Shown in pieces: positions 52,282 to 63,890 of a DNA stretch of 64,000 nt (its first letter is position 1; the number at the start of each line of letters is the position of its first letter). The stretch covers positions 15,327,533-15,391,532 of the forward strand of contig CM069439.1 in NCBI GenBank assembly GCA_035610365.1. The letters run 5' to 3'. A program made the translations under genes and the position numbers. This DNA is from Aquatica leii (Eukaryota; Arthropoda; Insecta; Coleoptera; Lampyridae). The notes below the pieces were generated by a model, which searched no databases, was not told the DNA's origin, and saw only the letters and a program-made list of their open reading frames with translations.

Positions 52282-54776
52282 AGTGAATTGAGCTTTCCGT
52301 GCTTTAATTTTTGCAAATTGTTTAATTAAATCTTCGGTGTCTAATTTTTTAATAGGCCCTTTTCTATCGAAATGATAGCAAGATTACTTAGTCGGTTTTG
52401 CCCCATGGTCAATCTTAAATATTTTTTTATTATTTTGAGTTTTGAAACGATCTGCGGTAACAACAGAAACCGGCATTGTTAATAAAATACGAAGTATTAT
52501 GCTCATATTAGGAAAAGAATCTACTAAGTTGTTAATTGTTATATAATGTCAAGTTTCTTCTGGAGACATAATAACTTTTTCATCAAAATTTTGTAAATAT
52601 TGCAATTTTTTAACAAGTTCCACGGCAGTTATGTCTCGTTCATTGTGTTTGTCGTTTGATAAATTTTCAACTTTTTGACATAATTCTAATTGTTCGTTTT
52701 CAGAATAATTTTTAAATTTATCAATATTCCATAAAAACGCGAAATTATTAGAGTAAGAAAAAAGTAATTGGAATCTTTCATCAATTGATGTTATGATTAC
52801 ATCTAGAGCATTAAAACAAAAAACTTTGAACTTTAAAGTTTCGTCGTAGATCGGTTCATCGTCACATTCATAATCAAAATGTTTTTTTTATTTTTCGCGG
52901 TCTTAGACCTCTTTGTTTTTTGAATTCAGGTTATATGTTTAAGTTGGATGCTATTTCTTTAGCATTAATCAATAGATTATTAAAACCTTTATCGGAGCGA
53001 TAAGCTTTTAAGATACTCAAATTATTTAAATGATTACAACACTGAGCAACATCAAAGTTCGGTTTTTGAATAATTTTACTAACAATGTTAACTTTACTTA
53101 AAATATTATACCACAATATAAGAATGCAAAGAACTCAAAATTTTGCAATTTTTTGGTCAACGATGCAGCCAAATTTTTTACGTTATTTTCCAAGTTTCCT
53201 TCGCTTATTTCAAAGAGAGCATTATAAACCTCACCAAGTTGATACCTTAAAGGAGTATTTGCATCTATTCTACTAGATCATCGCGTATCCGATAAATGTT
53301 TTAACGTTAAATTTGTAACATTAGATTTCAGAATTGACCAGCGTTTAGTAGAAGCTGAAAAAAATACAAACAGCTCTTGAACTAAAGAAACAAAATTGAT
53401 GCTCAAAGTATTCGATTTTGCGGCATCATTGACGACTAAATTTAGGGTATGATTGCAACAAAAAACAAAGAAAGCTCGCGGAATGAAATCCAATTTTTTT
53501 TGTAGACCATTATGCCTACCACGCATATTTGCCCCATTGTCGTTACCTTAACCCCGCAAATCGTTGATATTTAAGCCTTCTTGCTCTAACGCCGAGAAAA
53601 GAAATTTTCTCAAGCTTCCACCCGGCACATCATCTATAGGACAAAAAAATAAAATATGCTCTTCTATACTAATTCCCGTGCTCTTTAAATTAACAAATCT
53701 TATACAAACTGAAATTTGTTCTTGGTAACTAGAGTCAGGAGTGCAATCTAATAATATTTTGACTTTTTAGTTAGTTCTAAAATTTTGGATTTGATATTTT
53801 CGCCGATCAAGTTGATTAATTCATTTTGTATTTTATCCCCGAGATAGTTTTTGTGATCTTTTATTTGAGAGCGTTTTGTATGTTCTGACATAATCGTGTT
53901 GAATTTGGAAATCATTTCTATGCATTTTAAAAATGCACCATTGTTTAAAAACTTATTACTACTTCCACAAAAAGCAAAATTTTGCTGACCTAAAAACTGA
54001 ATCACGTAGAAAATTCTTTCTATAACAGCATGCCAGTATTTAGTTTCTCTGTTTTTTACAGTTTGAATTTCAGAACTAATTATTTCATTGTTATTAAAAC
54101 GGTGAGGAAGATCTAGCAATTTTAGAACATTTTTGATATGTCACTTACTCTTTTCATGAATGTTTGAATGTTCACTTAAATGCTGCCAGTCATTGTAACC
54201 AAATTCATCACTGAGACAAACAGATTTCAAATCGCTGTCATTAAAAATTTTCCAACAGAAGCAGTAAAGTGAATTTTTTGTTTCGAAATATAAAAACCAA
54301 AAACGCTCAATTTTTTCTTTGTTCGGTAAAATTCTAAAGAAGTAACTATTAGAAAACTTACGTCCCGAATCTAAACTATCTCTTGAATAAATATCCTTTT
54401 TGTTTTGATAATGAGCAGAGCCACGTTCTACTAATTCTTGAATATTATTAGGACGTAATTTTTTTTACCATAGTGCAGCATCTTTCGAAAGTTGACTCAT
54501 ATTTTCCGTTCTGGTAATTTTTGAAGGTGTTGATTTCTCATTATCAGCGGAACTTGAAGATGTTGATAAAATGCTTTCTAGAAGATCAGTTTCTTGTCTG
54601 CTGCTGATACTTGTTTCAAGTACAGGTTCAGAATATTGGGATTCAGCTGTATTATTGTTGTTATTAATATTTGGCAAACTAGACCCGGGTTTTGAAAAAA
54701 CATGCGTAATTTTGACATGGTTTCCCAGTTCTTCCTCTTTTTTTCTTTTATTCAGCAAATTTTGGTATCCAGACAA
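52282..54776 (-). pseudogene. hAT transposase fossil, copy B
   Basis: Minus strand from 54776: MSGYQNLLNKRKKEEELGNH with a Ser/Asn-rich N-terminus, a TTF-type zinc-finger region (ELVERGSAHYQN, SYFFRILPNKEKIERFWF), the helical catalytic domain (LDLPHRFNNNEIISSEIQ, GENIKSKILELTKKSKYY), a block RGRHNGLQKKLDFIPRAFFV then CNHTLNLVVNDAA, and the C-terminal hATC dimerisation region at about 52520-52300 (ILRILLTMPVSVVTADRF). This is the ZMYM1-like/52K-repressor-like branch of hAT transposases. Many stops and shifts are present, so it is inactive. The hATC end, missing from copy A, shows copy B is structurally the fuller one. Confidence 0.85.
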
Positions 54777-55483
54777 TTTCTACTTTTTTTCTCACATCCT
54801 GTATGCTGTAAAGAAATGAATACGTAAGTAAACAAATTGACAAATTATTCATGAAAAATGGAAATGTTTCGACGTCTCAAACTCAAACTCGAAAGTATTT
54901 TCTCATCATTACTTATTTCAAGTTATTTCAATTTTATAAATTTTTATAAATAGTAATATTAAGCATCAATTATTCTGTTTAAATTTACTTCAATCAACAA
55001 GGTTGTTTATATAATCAAATATAAAAGAATTTTTGAGATGTAAGTTTTTGGCTTTTAATGTTTGAATAAATCTAAAATAAAAAATAAATTTTAGATAAAC
55101 TTACCCTTATTCACAACACAAAACACATCACTATCAAGTCTGTAAAACTACAAAAAACTAAAGTTTTAAAAGCAGATATCTTTTACCCCATGCACCTTTT
55201 TTCTTCGTTAAGTTAATTATCGATCGGGCATCAAGCAACAAATGAAATCGCTACCGATGTAGCGCTTAAATATATAAAATTTCGTATATTGCAAGCTCAG
55301 ACAGGAAAAAACGCTTGTTCTTGTTCGTCGCAAGCCAAATTTCAAGCTCAAACATAAATAAAATCAGATTTGTTTGAGTTCACACAATTCATGTTGTCAT
55401 GTTACGTATTACGTATTCGATAAAATAAATGCTATTATTGCGTACCCTCATTTGGAAAATATATTATTTTTGAGAAGTAATTC

Positions 55484-55811
55484 TAAAACCTCCGTATTTT
55501 CCAAACTTCGCCACAAACTCGTCAAACTTTTGTGCAATTTAACCTTTCTTAGTCGTTGTGACCACAACATCATTCTTGCATTCCTCAAAATCAAGTTCCA
55601 CATTCAAGCACGTTTTTCTAAAAACATCCTACACCGTGCTAGTCTAACGTTGATACGCCAACAGATTAAGCAAACTAGGCGAGAGTTAGACGCCATTTCG
55701 AAACAACTCTTTTATCTTCATCTTGAGTTGGCCAACACTCTATCCCCGGATGATTGGAAACTCTTCGACAACATTACTTATTACATTAGTCTAATACCAC
55801 TCTACGACTAA
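55484..55811 (+). pseudogene. PLE-2 N-terminal domain
   Basis: VFSKLRHKLVKLLCNLTFLSRCDHN then FLKIKFHIQARF and IRQQIKQTRRELDAISKQLF: the helical N-terminal part ahead of the RT in PLE proteins. The open frame runs in from hAT sequence upstream of 55484, so its first Met (55374) is not the true start. Confidence 0.65.
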
Positions 55812-55843
55812 CCACTGAAGGTCATCTCCAAAAGTTTCAATTA

Positions 55844-56867
55844 TTGGAATCCAAGAATCGTAAAGTTTCATCCACTACTAACTCCTTAAAGACGGTTGTC
55901 AATTTATCTAGTTTGGTCCTCACCTTAGAACAGGAATCGGTGCTCTCTAAGGGTTTGAATTCTGCGGTTGCTCCCAAACGTATTCCTAAAGAAGATATTT
56001 TATGTGCTCTTGAGCCTTCTACAAGACATCTTCCTCGCCACATCTCAGATCCCATTCGTATTAACACTGGCAAAATCCTTGAATCATCTAAAATTCCTAA
56101 ATCCAACATTTCTAAGTCGAAACAGTCAGCTCTAAAAAGTCTTCGTAAAAACCCTGATATTATTGTTCTTCCAGCCGACAAAGGCAACGCTATTGTAGTT
56201 TTGAACCAAATTATTTATGTTACGAAAATCAATGCTATTTTGTCTGAGGAAACTTACGCTCTTCTAACTCACAACCCCACTTCGAGGATTGAACGTGAGG
56301 TCAGCCAAATCATCAAATCTTCTAATCTACCTCCTGAAACTAAACGTCAACTTACCCCATCAGGTTCCCAACCACCTCGTCATTACGGACTTCTCAAAGT
56401 TCACAAACAAGGTATTCCCTTTTGACCTATCGTCAGTACTATCCAATTCTCCTATATACAAACTAGCTAAGTTCTTGTCCAACATTTTTTACGAGTTTAC
56501 AGGTAAAACCTCTTCTCACATCCTCACCTCTCAGCATTTTATTCAACGTCTAGAAACTATAAAATTTGAACCCCAAGATCTTCTCGTGAGATTTGATGTT
56601 ACTTCACTTTTTACTAAAGTCCCTACTAAGGATTCGCTTATTATCAACAAACAGATTCTGTCTCAACATGGTAAGGACTGCTATGGGTTCTCCTCTCTTT
56701 TTTCACCTGTTGTAGCTAACATTTTTATGGAATCCTTTGAAACGATTGCTTTGGAATCATCAATATTAAAACCTAAAGTGTGGTTTAGGTATGTTGACGA
56801 CACGTTTATTGTTTGGTCTCATGGTCATCTGGAATTGTCTAAGTTTCTTGATCATCTTAACAATTAA
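55844..56867 (+). pseudogene. PLE-2 reverse transcriptase
   Basis: Motifs in order: IIVLPADKGNAIVVLNQ, RHYGLLKVHKQGIPF at the end of the first frame, then in the second frame LLVRFDVTSLFTKVPTKDSL (motif A), a shortened motif B region ending SPVVANIFMESFE, and WFRYVDDTFIVWSHGH (motif C with both Asp). The two frames overlap at 56289-56425, marking a shift. The region between motifs A and B is about 30 residues shorter than in PLE-1, removing the Gly-rich motif B core, so it could not work. Confidence 0.85.
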
Positions 56868-56888
56868 CACTTAGATATCAAATTTACT

Positions 56889-57491
56889 ATGGAAATCGAA
56901 AGTAATGGTTCTCTTCCATTTCTTGACGTTCTTGTGACTCGTAAGCCCGACGGACTTCTGGGCCATTCTGTTTATCGCAAACCCACCTATATGGACAGAT
57001 ACCTTCATTCTTCGTCTCATAATAATCCTGCACAGAAACCTTTTGTTATTGAATTTTTGGTTCATCGTGTCTTTTCTATTTGCCAACCTGAGAATCTAGA
57101 CTCGGAACTCCTTCATCTTACTAGAACCTTAGTGAACAATGGTTATGTAAAGCGAGATATTCATAGAGTTATTAATCGCCGTCTACATCCACATGCTCGA
57201 TTACCTAAGGACATTTCTACTCCCGAATCCAACCCGAAATTGACTTTTTTACTCTACATTCACAAGGTTACAGATCAAAAAGGGAAACTTCTTCGTAAGA
57301 ATGGTATTAAACCCATATTCAACTCGACAGGCAAAATCTCTCAGATCCTTCCTTCTCCCAAAGACAAATTTCCTACATTTTCATCTCAAGGTGTGTATCA
57401 AATTTCGTGTTCATGTGGTTTAGTCTACATTGGTGAAACCGGTCGTTCCGTCATTACTCGCATTTCAGAAATTTTGTTTATGTTTCGTTGA
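56889..57491 (+). pseudogene. PLE-2 linker and GIY-YIG endonuclease start
   Basis: MEIESNGSLPFLDVLVTRKP with LGHSVYRKPTYMDRYLHSSS, a helical linker (HLTRTLVNNGYVKRDIHRV), then GVYQISCSCGLVYIGETGRS with the GIY-YIG pair and a following Arg. The nuclease is cut short soon after, and a shifted remnant (RKFRESIEITKH) at about 57515-57555 keeps its end. Confidence 0.85.
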
Positions 57492-57689
57492 TTGCTAAAT
57501 CTCCATTCTTTTTCAACAGAAAATTCCGAGAAAGCATAGAAATCACCAAACACAACCAATAACTTCAATCGCGATCATGGTTTTGAGCTATCCCCTCTTT
57601 GGTTCCCAGTCATTAGTCATTTATCGAAAACACGCCCCTTATCAACCGTAACCCAATCAGAGTCGAGCTCAACGATCCGGGACGACCCT

Positions 57690-58030
57690 TTTCTTTTATA
57701 TACGGAGACTATTTCTTCTTAAGTGACTTCTAGGAAGTTTAGAATCTGGCTTGGTTCACAAGTTGATTACCTAACTCGGTAGTGGTTCTTTGTTAGATTA
57801 TCGTTTGCTTTTTCAAGTAATCGTTTTCTTTCTTACCTTTTCAGAGTTTAGATTATGGCTTGTTTCACAAGTGGATAACCTAACTTTTGAGAAGTTCTTA
57901 GTTAGATTTTGGTTGCTTGTTTGAGTTTTGCGATTTATCTCACGCCTTGATGAAGCCCCTTACGAAAGTGGGCGAATTGTTGGCAACTTTGGTTACAACA
58001 ACAATGACACGGTCCAAACCCGGAAAACAT
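57690..58030 (+). repeat. PLE-2 3' tail
   Basis: Same layout as 1191-1522, including TTGATGAAGCCCC, a short stem, a GTGGGCGAA block and a UU-rich capped hairpin before GACACGGTCCAAACCCGGAA. It has no long A tail. Confidence 0.8.
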
Positions 58031-58076
58031 TTTTCGTTTACTACACGACTTTGCCCTTATGTACGGCGCGGGACTA

Positions 58077-58084
58077 GTTTAGGC
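58077..58084 (+). repeat. hAT B target-site duplication, right
   Basis: GTTTAGGC, identical to 51961-51968, immediately after the right terminus. Confidence 0.9.
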
Positions 58085-59062
58085 ACAGAAATGTTTTAAT
58101 GAGAACATGTAAGAAGAACGACAACAGGGTTTTTAAACTTACGTCGGCAGACAGTAGTACTGATTACGATGGTGAAAACGGAACATCGCGTTCATGAGTT
58201 ATGTCAAAAAGTTTCATTTTGTCAAATAGTACATCCAGTATACAATCATTTCAAGTAATAAAAAATTTAACTTTGAACAAAAATTGTCTTATGACCTTTT
58301 ATCATAAAATTGAAAATGACGAAACTATTAATGATTTTTCAAATTTGTCAAAATTATTGTGTTGTCGTAACTTGGTCTTACCATCAAATAGAAAATAAGA
58401 AGAATATCCATGATGTGCAACAGTATGGTTTATGTTAAATTATTCTATAAACTTCAAAACACAACAAAATTTAAATTAGATACTCAAAAACATTACCTCG
58501 CTTCAAGCATTTTTGAGCTTGCTTTATTCAAATAAAAAATTTTTCTATCATTAACAGTTTATTAGATATTTAATTTACAACTTAAAGTGAATTTTATTAT
58601 ATAATCTAGGTTCGAATCCTGCCTGCAACGATTAAAAAAAATTTTTTTTGCATAACTTTACGTTTCAAGGTCTCCTAAGTCAGAAAAAAAATAATTTTGA
58701 CAAATAAATTTTGGGTGTCTGTATTTGTGCATACTGCAATCCTAATGTCCATTTTCCACAAATGACACAGCTGTACCACAATTCCTATTTTCCTTTCTTC
58801 TGATAAATAACGCACATGTCTGCTGAAGTTGCTGTGATTGAGGCTTATAATAAAAATTGAGTGGGTCTACATAATCCAATTCATCATCATTCGCTAAATA
58901 TCATTCGTCAATTAAATCGGAATCACTATTGCTGTCTAGAAAAATTTTTTTTTCTCCTCTTTGCTTATTTAAAAGATGTGCTCTTTTCTTCTGGTTTTTT
59001 ATTTCTTCTTTCCGCTTTGCTTCTTTTTACTTTGCTTTTTTTGTTTTTTTATTTTGTTTCCT
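58085..59062. other. AT-rich sequence, possible pogo-like tail and tRNA-like box B
   Basis: At 58609-58620 TAGGTTCGAATCCTGC is a perfect pol III box B with a 4-bp stem but no box A upstream. At 58860-59050 the minus strand encodes a basic stretch (KKEAERRNKKPEEK-like) then acidic DSNSDSDLIDE, recalling the C-terminal tail of Tigger/pogo-type transposases. Both are suggestive only, and nothing else was recognised. Confidence 0.25.
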
Positions 59063-60340
59063 TTAACCCTTCGTCGGGCGCACTTACTTTTAAAACACAA
59101 TCTGAAGCAACCGATCTCACAGAACTATTGTAATTTGAATGTCCTAAGAACACAAATCAACAAAAAAATATGTTATAAAACAAATAGTAACTCTCTTATT
59201 AACAAAAATATGAACTAATGTTTGCAATAAATTTTAATTTAATGTGAGCTATCATCATAATTTTGTTTTGCGTAGAGCGTTAACGTCAACAATCTTTCCA
59301 TCCTCTATGTTCATTCTGGATGCGTTCTGGATTTATAGACTTCAATTTTGTTTGCAATTATCTAGAAATACATGATACTTTTAAACTTCTGCTTAGTAGT
59401 GTGAATACTAGTTCATTGACAAGCTCTCTCAAGAATGAACGTGTTTTTTTGACCGTTTGTCAATTTCCGACATCAATTTCCTAACAGTTAATTCCTGCTA
59501 CATTAAACATTATAAAGAATATGATCATGGGCCATCGCTTTGTATTTCAAGCAACACTATAAGAAGTGCACATTTTGTCAACAACATCGATTCCTGATTT
59601 AGTTTTGTTGTAAAAAGTTTTTATTGCAAGTTTATGTTTATTGCTAATTCTCATCTATGGAGTCATCGTAGTGCAAACTTTAAATCAGCGTCATATTCTT
59701 GTACTTTTTAAGAACATCTGACACCATTGTGCTACAATTTAAAAAAATCACTTTTTTCTGGTATTTTCTTCATGGTTACAAAGTCAGAAGAATTGCTTTT
59801 TATTTGTTTATTTATTGTACCAACAAAATACAATTTTTTCTTTTCAGTAGTCAAATCTCAAACACTTCATCAAAAACTTGAGCCTCTATTGACATAACAA
59901 ATCTGAAAAACTCATGTTCATCCGTTGACCAGGACTCTTCTATTGGTAACCTGTTACTATGTAATACACCCGCAAGATACAATAAAGCAACAAAAGTTTT
60001 TTATTTCAATTTTGTCTGTTGTTTTTGCATCTCTTGCACTATTAAACCTACGAGATTCTATCTTTTAATTGGTCTACGCAACCATTGAATCTAGCATATT
60101 ATCAGTTATAAAACAGCCATGAACTTCAATCGGTAATTTGGCTTCTATAGCTATACCTCTAACTCTTAAAATCTGGATAGGCACGACTTTTTGAAACTCT
60201 ACATCGTTTTGCCCATTTAGTGACTTGATCCTTTGCATTGAAAATCCTCGTCATTAAAAGACTCGGTCGATTCTTTAGATTCTGAGTTCTCTATTCTGGT
60301 TTCAACTTCGTCTTCATCTTCTCTTTATTCAATATTGAAG
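59063..60340 (-). mobile_element. piggyBac-like transposon fossil, one end kept
   Basis: TTAA (59063-59066) is followed by CCCTTCGTCGGGCG, nearly the terminal sequence of the piggyBac copy at 23820 (CCCTCCGTCGG), so the two are related. Transposase pieces run on the minus strand: an acidic start (REDEDEVETRIENSESKEST), KTFVALLYLAGVLHSNRLPI and EESWSTDEHEFFRFVMSI (dimerisation and start of the catalytic domain), then at about 59620-59480 KTKSGIDVVDKMCTSYSVA and TKRWPMIIFFIMFNVAGIN, the last catalytic-domain block. The middle is poorly preserved, and several stops and shifts are present. No second TTAA-bounded end was found. Confidence 0.75.
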
Positions 60341-60559
60341 CCATTATCTCAAATCAATCTAGAATGGGAAATGTTATACATTATCGGGCGAATGTATCCC
60401 ACAGATCCAAATTCATTGAACCGGCCAAGAAGATTACTTTGTGTATTACTACTGTAATGCCACATTATGCACTGATCTATTCCACATGTGGAAATGGTAG
60501 AATACCTAAAACGGCAACCATCTGGCTAGGCGCTATTTTCAAATAATTCCAAAAGCGTT

Positions 60560-61490
60560 GAAGTTGTACTTCTCGGATCAACTGTGCCCGACGGAAGATT
60601 AAAGATGGTCTTCATTGATATGCTGGTAACAATTTGTAAATGTCGTTTTTTTCTGTTTGTCGTTGTGACTTCAATTAAACCTACAATTGGGCAGAAACTT
60701 CTTGAATTTGTTTTTCTATAGCAGAATATTTGGCGTAATCGATTACTGGTAAATCGTGTTGTAGTTGCATTGAAACCATAAAATCGTCATCTGTAAATTT
60801 ATTACAATCTAAAAGTTAAAGCAATGGAAAAATCAGAGATTGTTTTTTCTGTAATCGTTATTTTTATAAAAGCGTTGTTAAATAAAGCATCAAACTCATA
60901 CGGCGTTATTTTGTAATTAGGTTTTTGTTTCATGAAAAGGTCACATTTCTGTTCAATGCAGGTTTTAACGAACTATAAGATGTTACATCTAGTGAGTATA
61001 ATCTGTGTGAAACATGAGGCGGTATAGTGACAAAGGAAATAATGTTGTTTTTACAAAAATTATATATTCGCAGACATTTGTGACTGCTATGATTGTTGGG
61101 CACAGATTTTTCAGCAGATGGTTTGCTATATTTGCAAAAATGTTTCAGCTAAGAGAAGAAATTTTTCTGATTGATCCAGTTATTCATTGAGCACATATAG
61201 ACGCCACTCACTGGACTACCATTGCTCAACTGGGCATTTATTCTTTATTGATTTATCTTTAGCGATTAAAAACGGTAGCTTATGGACGTCTGAAAACTAG
61301 TTGTTCCGAAACGTCTCAGGAAACCTTTATACCAGCAAGTTTTGAGTGTTAAATAGGTGTTTTATGTTGTTGTTTTCAGCAAATTCTGTTGAAGTAACCC
61401 AATAAAACATTTTGGACATTAACAGCACGTAGTTGGCAATAGACTGTTCCTGTTCTTTAGAAAATATTGGTATTTTGTCCATTTAGCATC
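60560..61490 (-). pseudogene. pogo/Tigger-type (DDE_1) transposase fossil
   Basis: Minus strand: near 61480, MDKIPIFSKEQEQSIANYVL followed by EFAENNNIKHLFNTQNLL resembles the CENP-B-type DNA-binding domain with its W-less linker. Near 61060-60960, NNIISFVTIPPHVSHRLYSL then DVTSYSSLKPAL matches the DDE_1 block P-P-H-(T/V)-S-H-x-L-x-x-L-D-V ahead of the last catalytic residue. Downstream, ITPYEFDALFNNAF fits the following helix. Stops and shifts are frequent, and the first two catalytic residues were not located. It is an old plain DNA transposon copy lying just beyond the piggyBac fossil. Confidence 0.6.
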
Positions 61491-62764
61491 GCACCCTGTT
61501 TCCCGTGTTTAGGCGTTTTTTCAGTATCAATCTCGGAAATCTAAAGTATTTCGATGCGAAATTCACCGATTTTTTCAGCGATACGCGTATAACGGCAGGG
61601 ATGTTCCAAAAAAGTTACCTACTTGAAATACCTACTTTGATTGGGGCAATACTGTTAATGATGGGATTTTTCCAATGGTTGCTGGCGGCACTACTCCACA
61701 CTGATGTTCGCATAGTTTTTATTCTGCAAATCCAGACAATGTTTATTTGCAGAAAAAATCATAGCATTGCGTAAACAGCAAAGACAGCCGATACCGCACA
61801 TGCAAAAATCAAGACAATTCTCGGTTTTTTTAACGTACTCACTACGGTTTTGCAGAAGACCGAATTCATAAGCCGTGTTTACACACGTGAATGACTCATT
61901 GTCGGCGTTGCAGCTTTATGGTATAAGAGGACAGTACGTGCTGAAGATTGTTATATGTTGCGCCTACTAAACTAGGACGTGTGACGGTATTCTCCTCCTT
62001 TTTCTAATTGGTTTACGTTTTTGCTACCATAGTAAAGTTATCTAAATAATTTTTTTGTTAACGAAGTAATCTTTAATAATTCTTAGTCCCTTCATACGTT
62101 AGTTCTGTAATTGGTTATTATCAATAATTGTTGGTAGTCGTTTGCTGTTTTAGTTTCTTACAGTTCTTGTTATTACATATCCGTTTATAGGATCTTAAGC
62201 TTTAGCGGTTTTCTTTGTTTGGATTATAAGCCACTGGGTGTTTTTTATTATTGTTATTGTTTGGTCTAGTAGATTGTTACTTCTTTAGTTTTATTTTATT
62301 GTTAAACTTTATTGTTATACTGTTTAGTGTATTATTTACAATTGTTTAAATGATTTAAAATTATTTACTCGTAACTATGAACTAGAGATCAAGTTTTTTC
62401 TAATTGTTAATTTTAAACCTTTGCTTTGTAAGTACATATTTTAAACTTGCTTTACTTGCATTTTTAATCAAACTGATTATTTTTATACATATATTTTCTA
62501 TATTTACATGAATTATGTGGTTACAGCTGATAAAGTTGTACTTTGTAGTAATATTCATCATCTAGTACGTTTACCACGTAAGCCTACTGACAGATGTCAC
62601 TTATCTGAAGTCGTTCAGTAATTTTGCAAACAATGTTAGTTGAAAAAATCATGAGCAATTAAACATTTTATATACTAAAATTTATACTGAAAATTAACAT
62701 CTTATAGTTGAAGTTATCCCCATTTTGTAGAGTAATTAGCAAAGAAAGATTAGATTACATACAG
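61491..62764. other. AT-rich sequence, no gene recognised
   Basis: The 89-codon frame at 61505-61774 shows no family and overlaps decayed transposon sequence. From 61.9 kb on, only AT-rich sequence was seen. Confidence 0.35.
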
Positions 62765-62768
62765 CTGA

Positions 62769-62879
62769 GCTTACTTCTTGCCGGGAGCACTCGTTCGTCT
62801 GTTGGGAAGCATAAAATATTATCAAGCATTTGTCTTGAGATTATTATCTTTGCAAAATGACTTAAACTTTGAAAGTCAG
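62769..62879 (+). CDS. Possible short exon with consensus donor
   Basis: An open stretch (LPGALVRLLGSIKYYQAFVL, then LLSLQNDLNFESQ) ends exactly at CAG followed by GTAAGTTT, a near-perfect donor. Possible acceptors are TACATACAG (62764), which would put an in-frame stop near the start in this frame, and GCTGAG (62768), which would not. No family or partner exon was seen. It may be a cryptic site only. Confidence 0.2.
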
Positions 62880-63669
62880 GTAAGTTTATTAAAATCATTA
62901 ATTTATTGGAATTTAATACTGGAGTATTACAATAATGTGAATTATTTCATTATGAAACTTTTTAAACGTATATAGTAGCTGTTTACAAAATAAATTATTT
63001 AAATGCACGTTACTTTATTGACTTTGGTTTTAATTATTTTTAGTAATGCGTATAAATAATATAATTTGATTCTTTTTTTATTTTTGTTGAACTTTTGTAC
63101 ACGAACTCAACTTTTTCCTATTTTTGCTTTTGTTTTACTTTCCTATGGTGCATTTTTTTAAATCTGTTTAGTTTTTCTTATTTTAAAAAAATGTTTTTAT
63201 TTTTTGTAATTTTTTAATGAACATTTTTTTTACTTTTTGTTTTTAGTATTAAACAAATTTTGTTTAAACATTATGCCGCGAGATATACGAATTGTAAAGA
63301 ACGATATGATTAATTTAATGTTCTTATCATATTTTTTTCTGTGTAAAAACAATCGGAAATTAAAAAACTAGTTTGTTTTACTTTATCAAAACTTTATTTA
63401 ACAAAGACTAAAGAAGAAGGTATTGTCAGATTAAGAGTTTTGGTTGCGTGCAATTTGCTTTGACTATCTCTTTTAATGAATTTTATCAATTTAATAATTT
63501 TTTTCTTTTCTCATTTGGAAAGGAAAAAACGCAGCGCGCAACACTCCTGGAAAAACAACATAAAATGAAATAAGATAAAGTGAAGATCATACACAGAGAG
63601 GAACATTGGTACAAAATCAAAAGAAGCAGCAGTCATTAACAACACCCAGGTCTTCAGCCAATTTAGCGT
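62880..63669. other. T-rich and AT-rich sequence, no gene recognised
   Basis: Nothing recognised; long T-rich runs around 63060-63250. Confidence 0.4.
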
Positions 63670-63890
63670 AGAAATGTGGAAGCCGCTAATTGGACTAGGG
63701 TTAATTTTTGGTTTACTTAATTACGTTTTGTACGCTTGATCGCTTTGTTAATCATGCCTTTAGTATATAAGCTTCAGTATTTTTTAAGTTTGTTAGTATT
63801 CTTCTGATGACGTATGCAGATACTGTAGCAATCCAAACGTTGTAATATTTAATGCAACATAGTCTACCTGATTCAAATGAACATTAACAA
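63670..63890 (+). repeat. Retroelement-tail-like repeat, copy 2
   Basis: GTGGAAGCCGC, an AGTATATAAGCTTCAG TATA-like stretch, then CTGATGACG and CAATCCAAACGTTGTAATAT followed by TTAATGCAACATAG. It parallels 41400-41590. From 63880 to the window end the strand turns A- and C-rich without recognised coding motifs and could be the start of an element that continues outside. Confidence 0.35.

Larger units (their letters stand above)
55484..58030 (+). mobile_element. PLE-2: near full-length Penelope-like element, decayed
   Basis: It contains the N-terminal helical domain, RT, linker, GIY-YIG and a 3' tail of about 340 bp that is repeated at 1191-1522 and 47954-48165. Left flank similarity with hAT A stops at 55483, and right flank similarity resumes at about 58038. 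Four main frames (55484-55811, 55844-56425, 56289-56867, 56889-57491) reflect several breaks, and the motif B part of the RT and the end of the nuclease are reduced. It is distinct in wording from PLE-1, so at least two PLE families are present. Confidence 0.88.
51969..58076 (-). mobile_element. hAT transposon copy B with both ends, carrying PLE-2
   Basis: Left terminus CAGGCCCGTGCCTAGC (51969-51984). Right terminus, read on the minus strand, TAGTCCCGCGCCGTAC (58076-58061), which matches the left in 9 of its first 12 bases. An exact 8-bp duplication GTTTAGGC flanks the element, the hAT hallmark. The transposase lies on the minus strand. A PLE (about 55484-58030) sits near the right end. Compared with copy A, some 185 bp of right subterminal sequence (A 34414-34598) are missing at the PLE site, so the PLE insertion was accompanied or followed by a deletion. 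Confidence 0.92.

Noticed and set aside
58600-58640. tRNA gene from the box B GGTTCGAATCC
   Set aside because: The T arm is good but no D arm, anticodon arm or box A can be placed upstream in AT-rich sequence.
61100-61260. ZBED5-like hAT transposase on the plus strand (FQLREEIFL-type stretch)
   Set aside because: The resemblance is short, and the minus strand of the same region fits a pogo-type transposase better and over a longer span.
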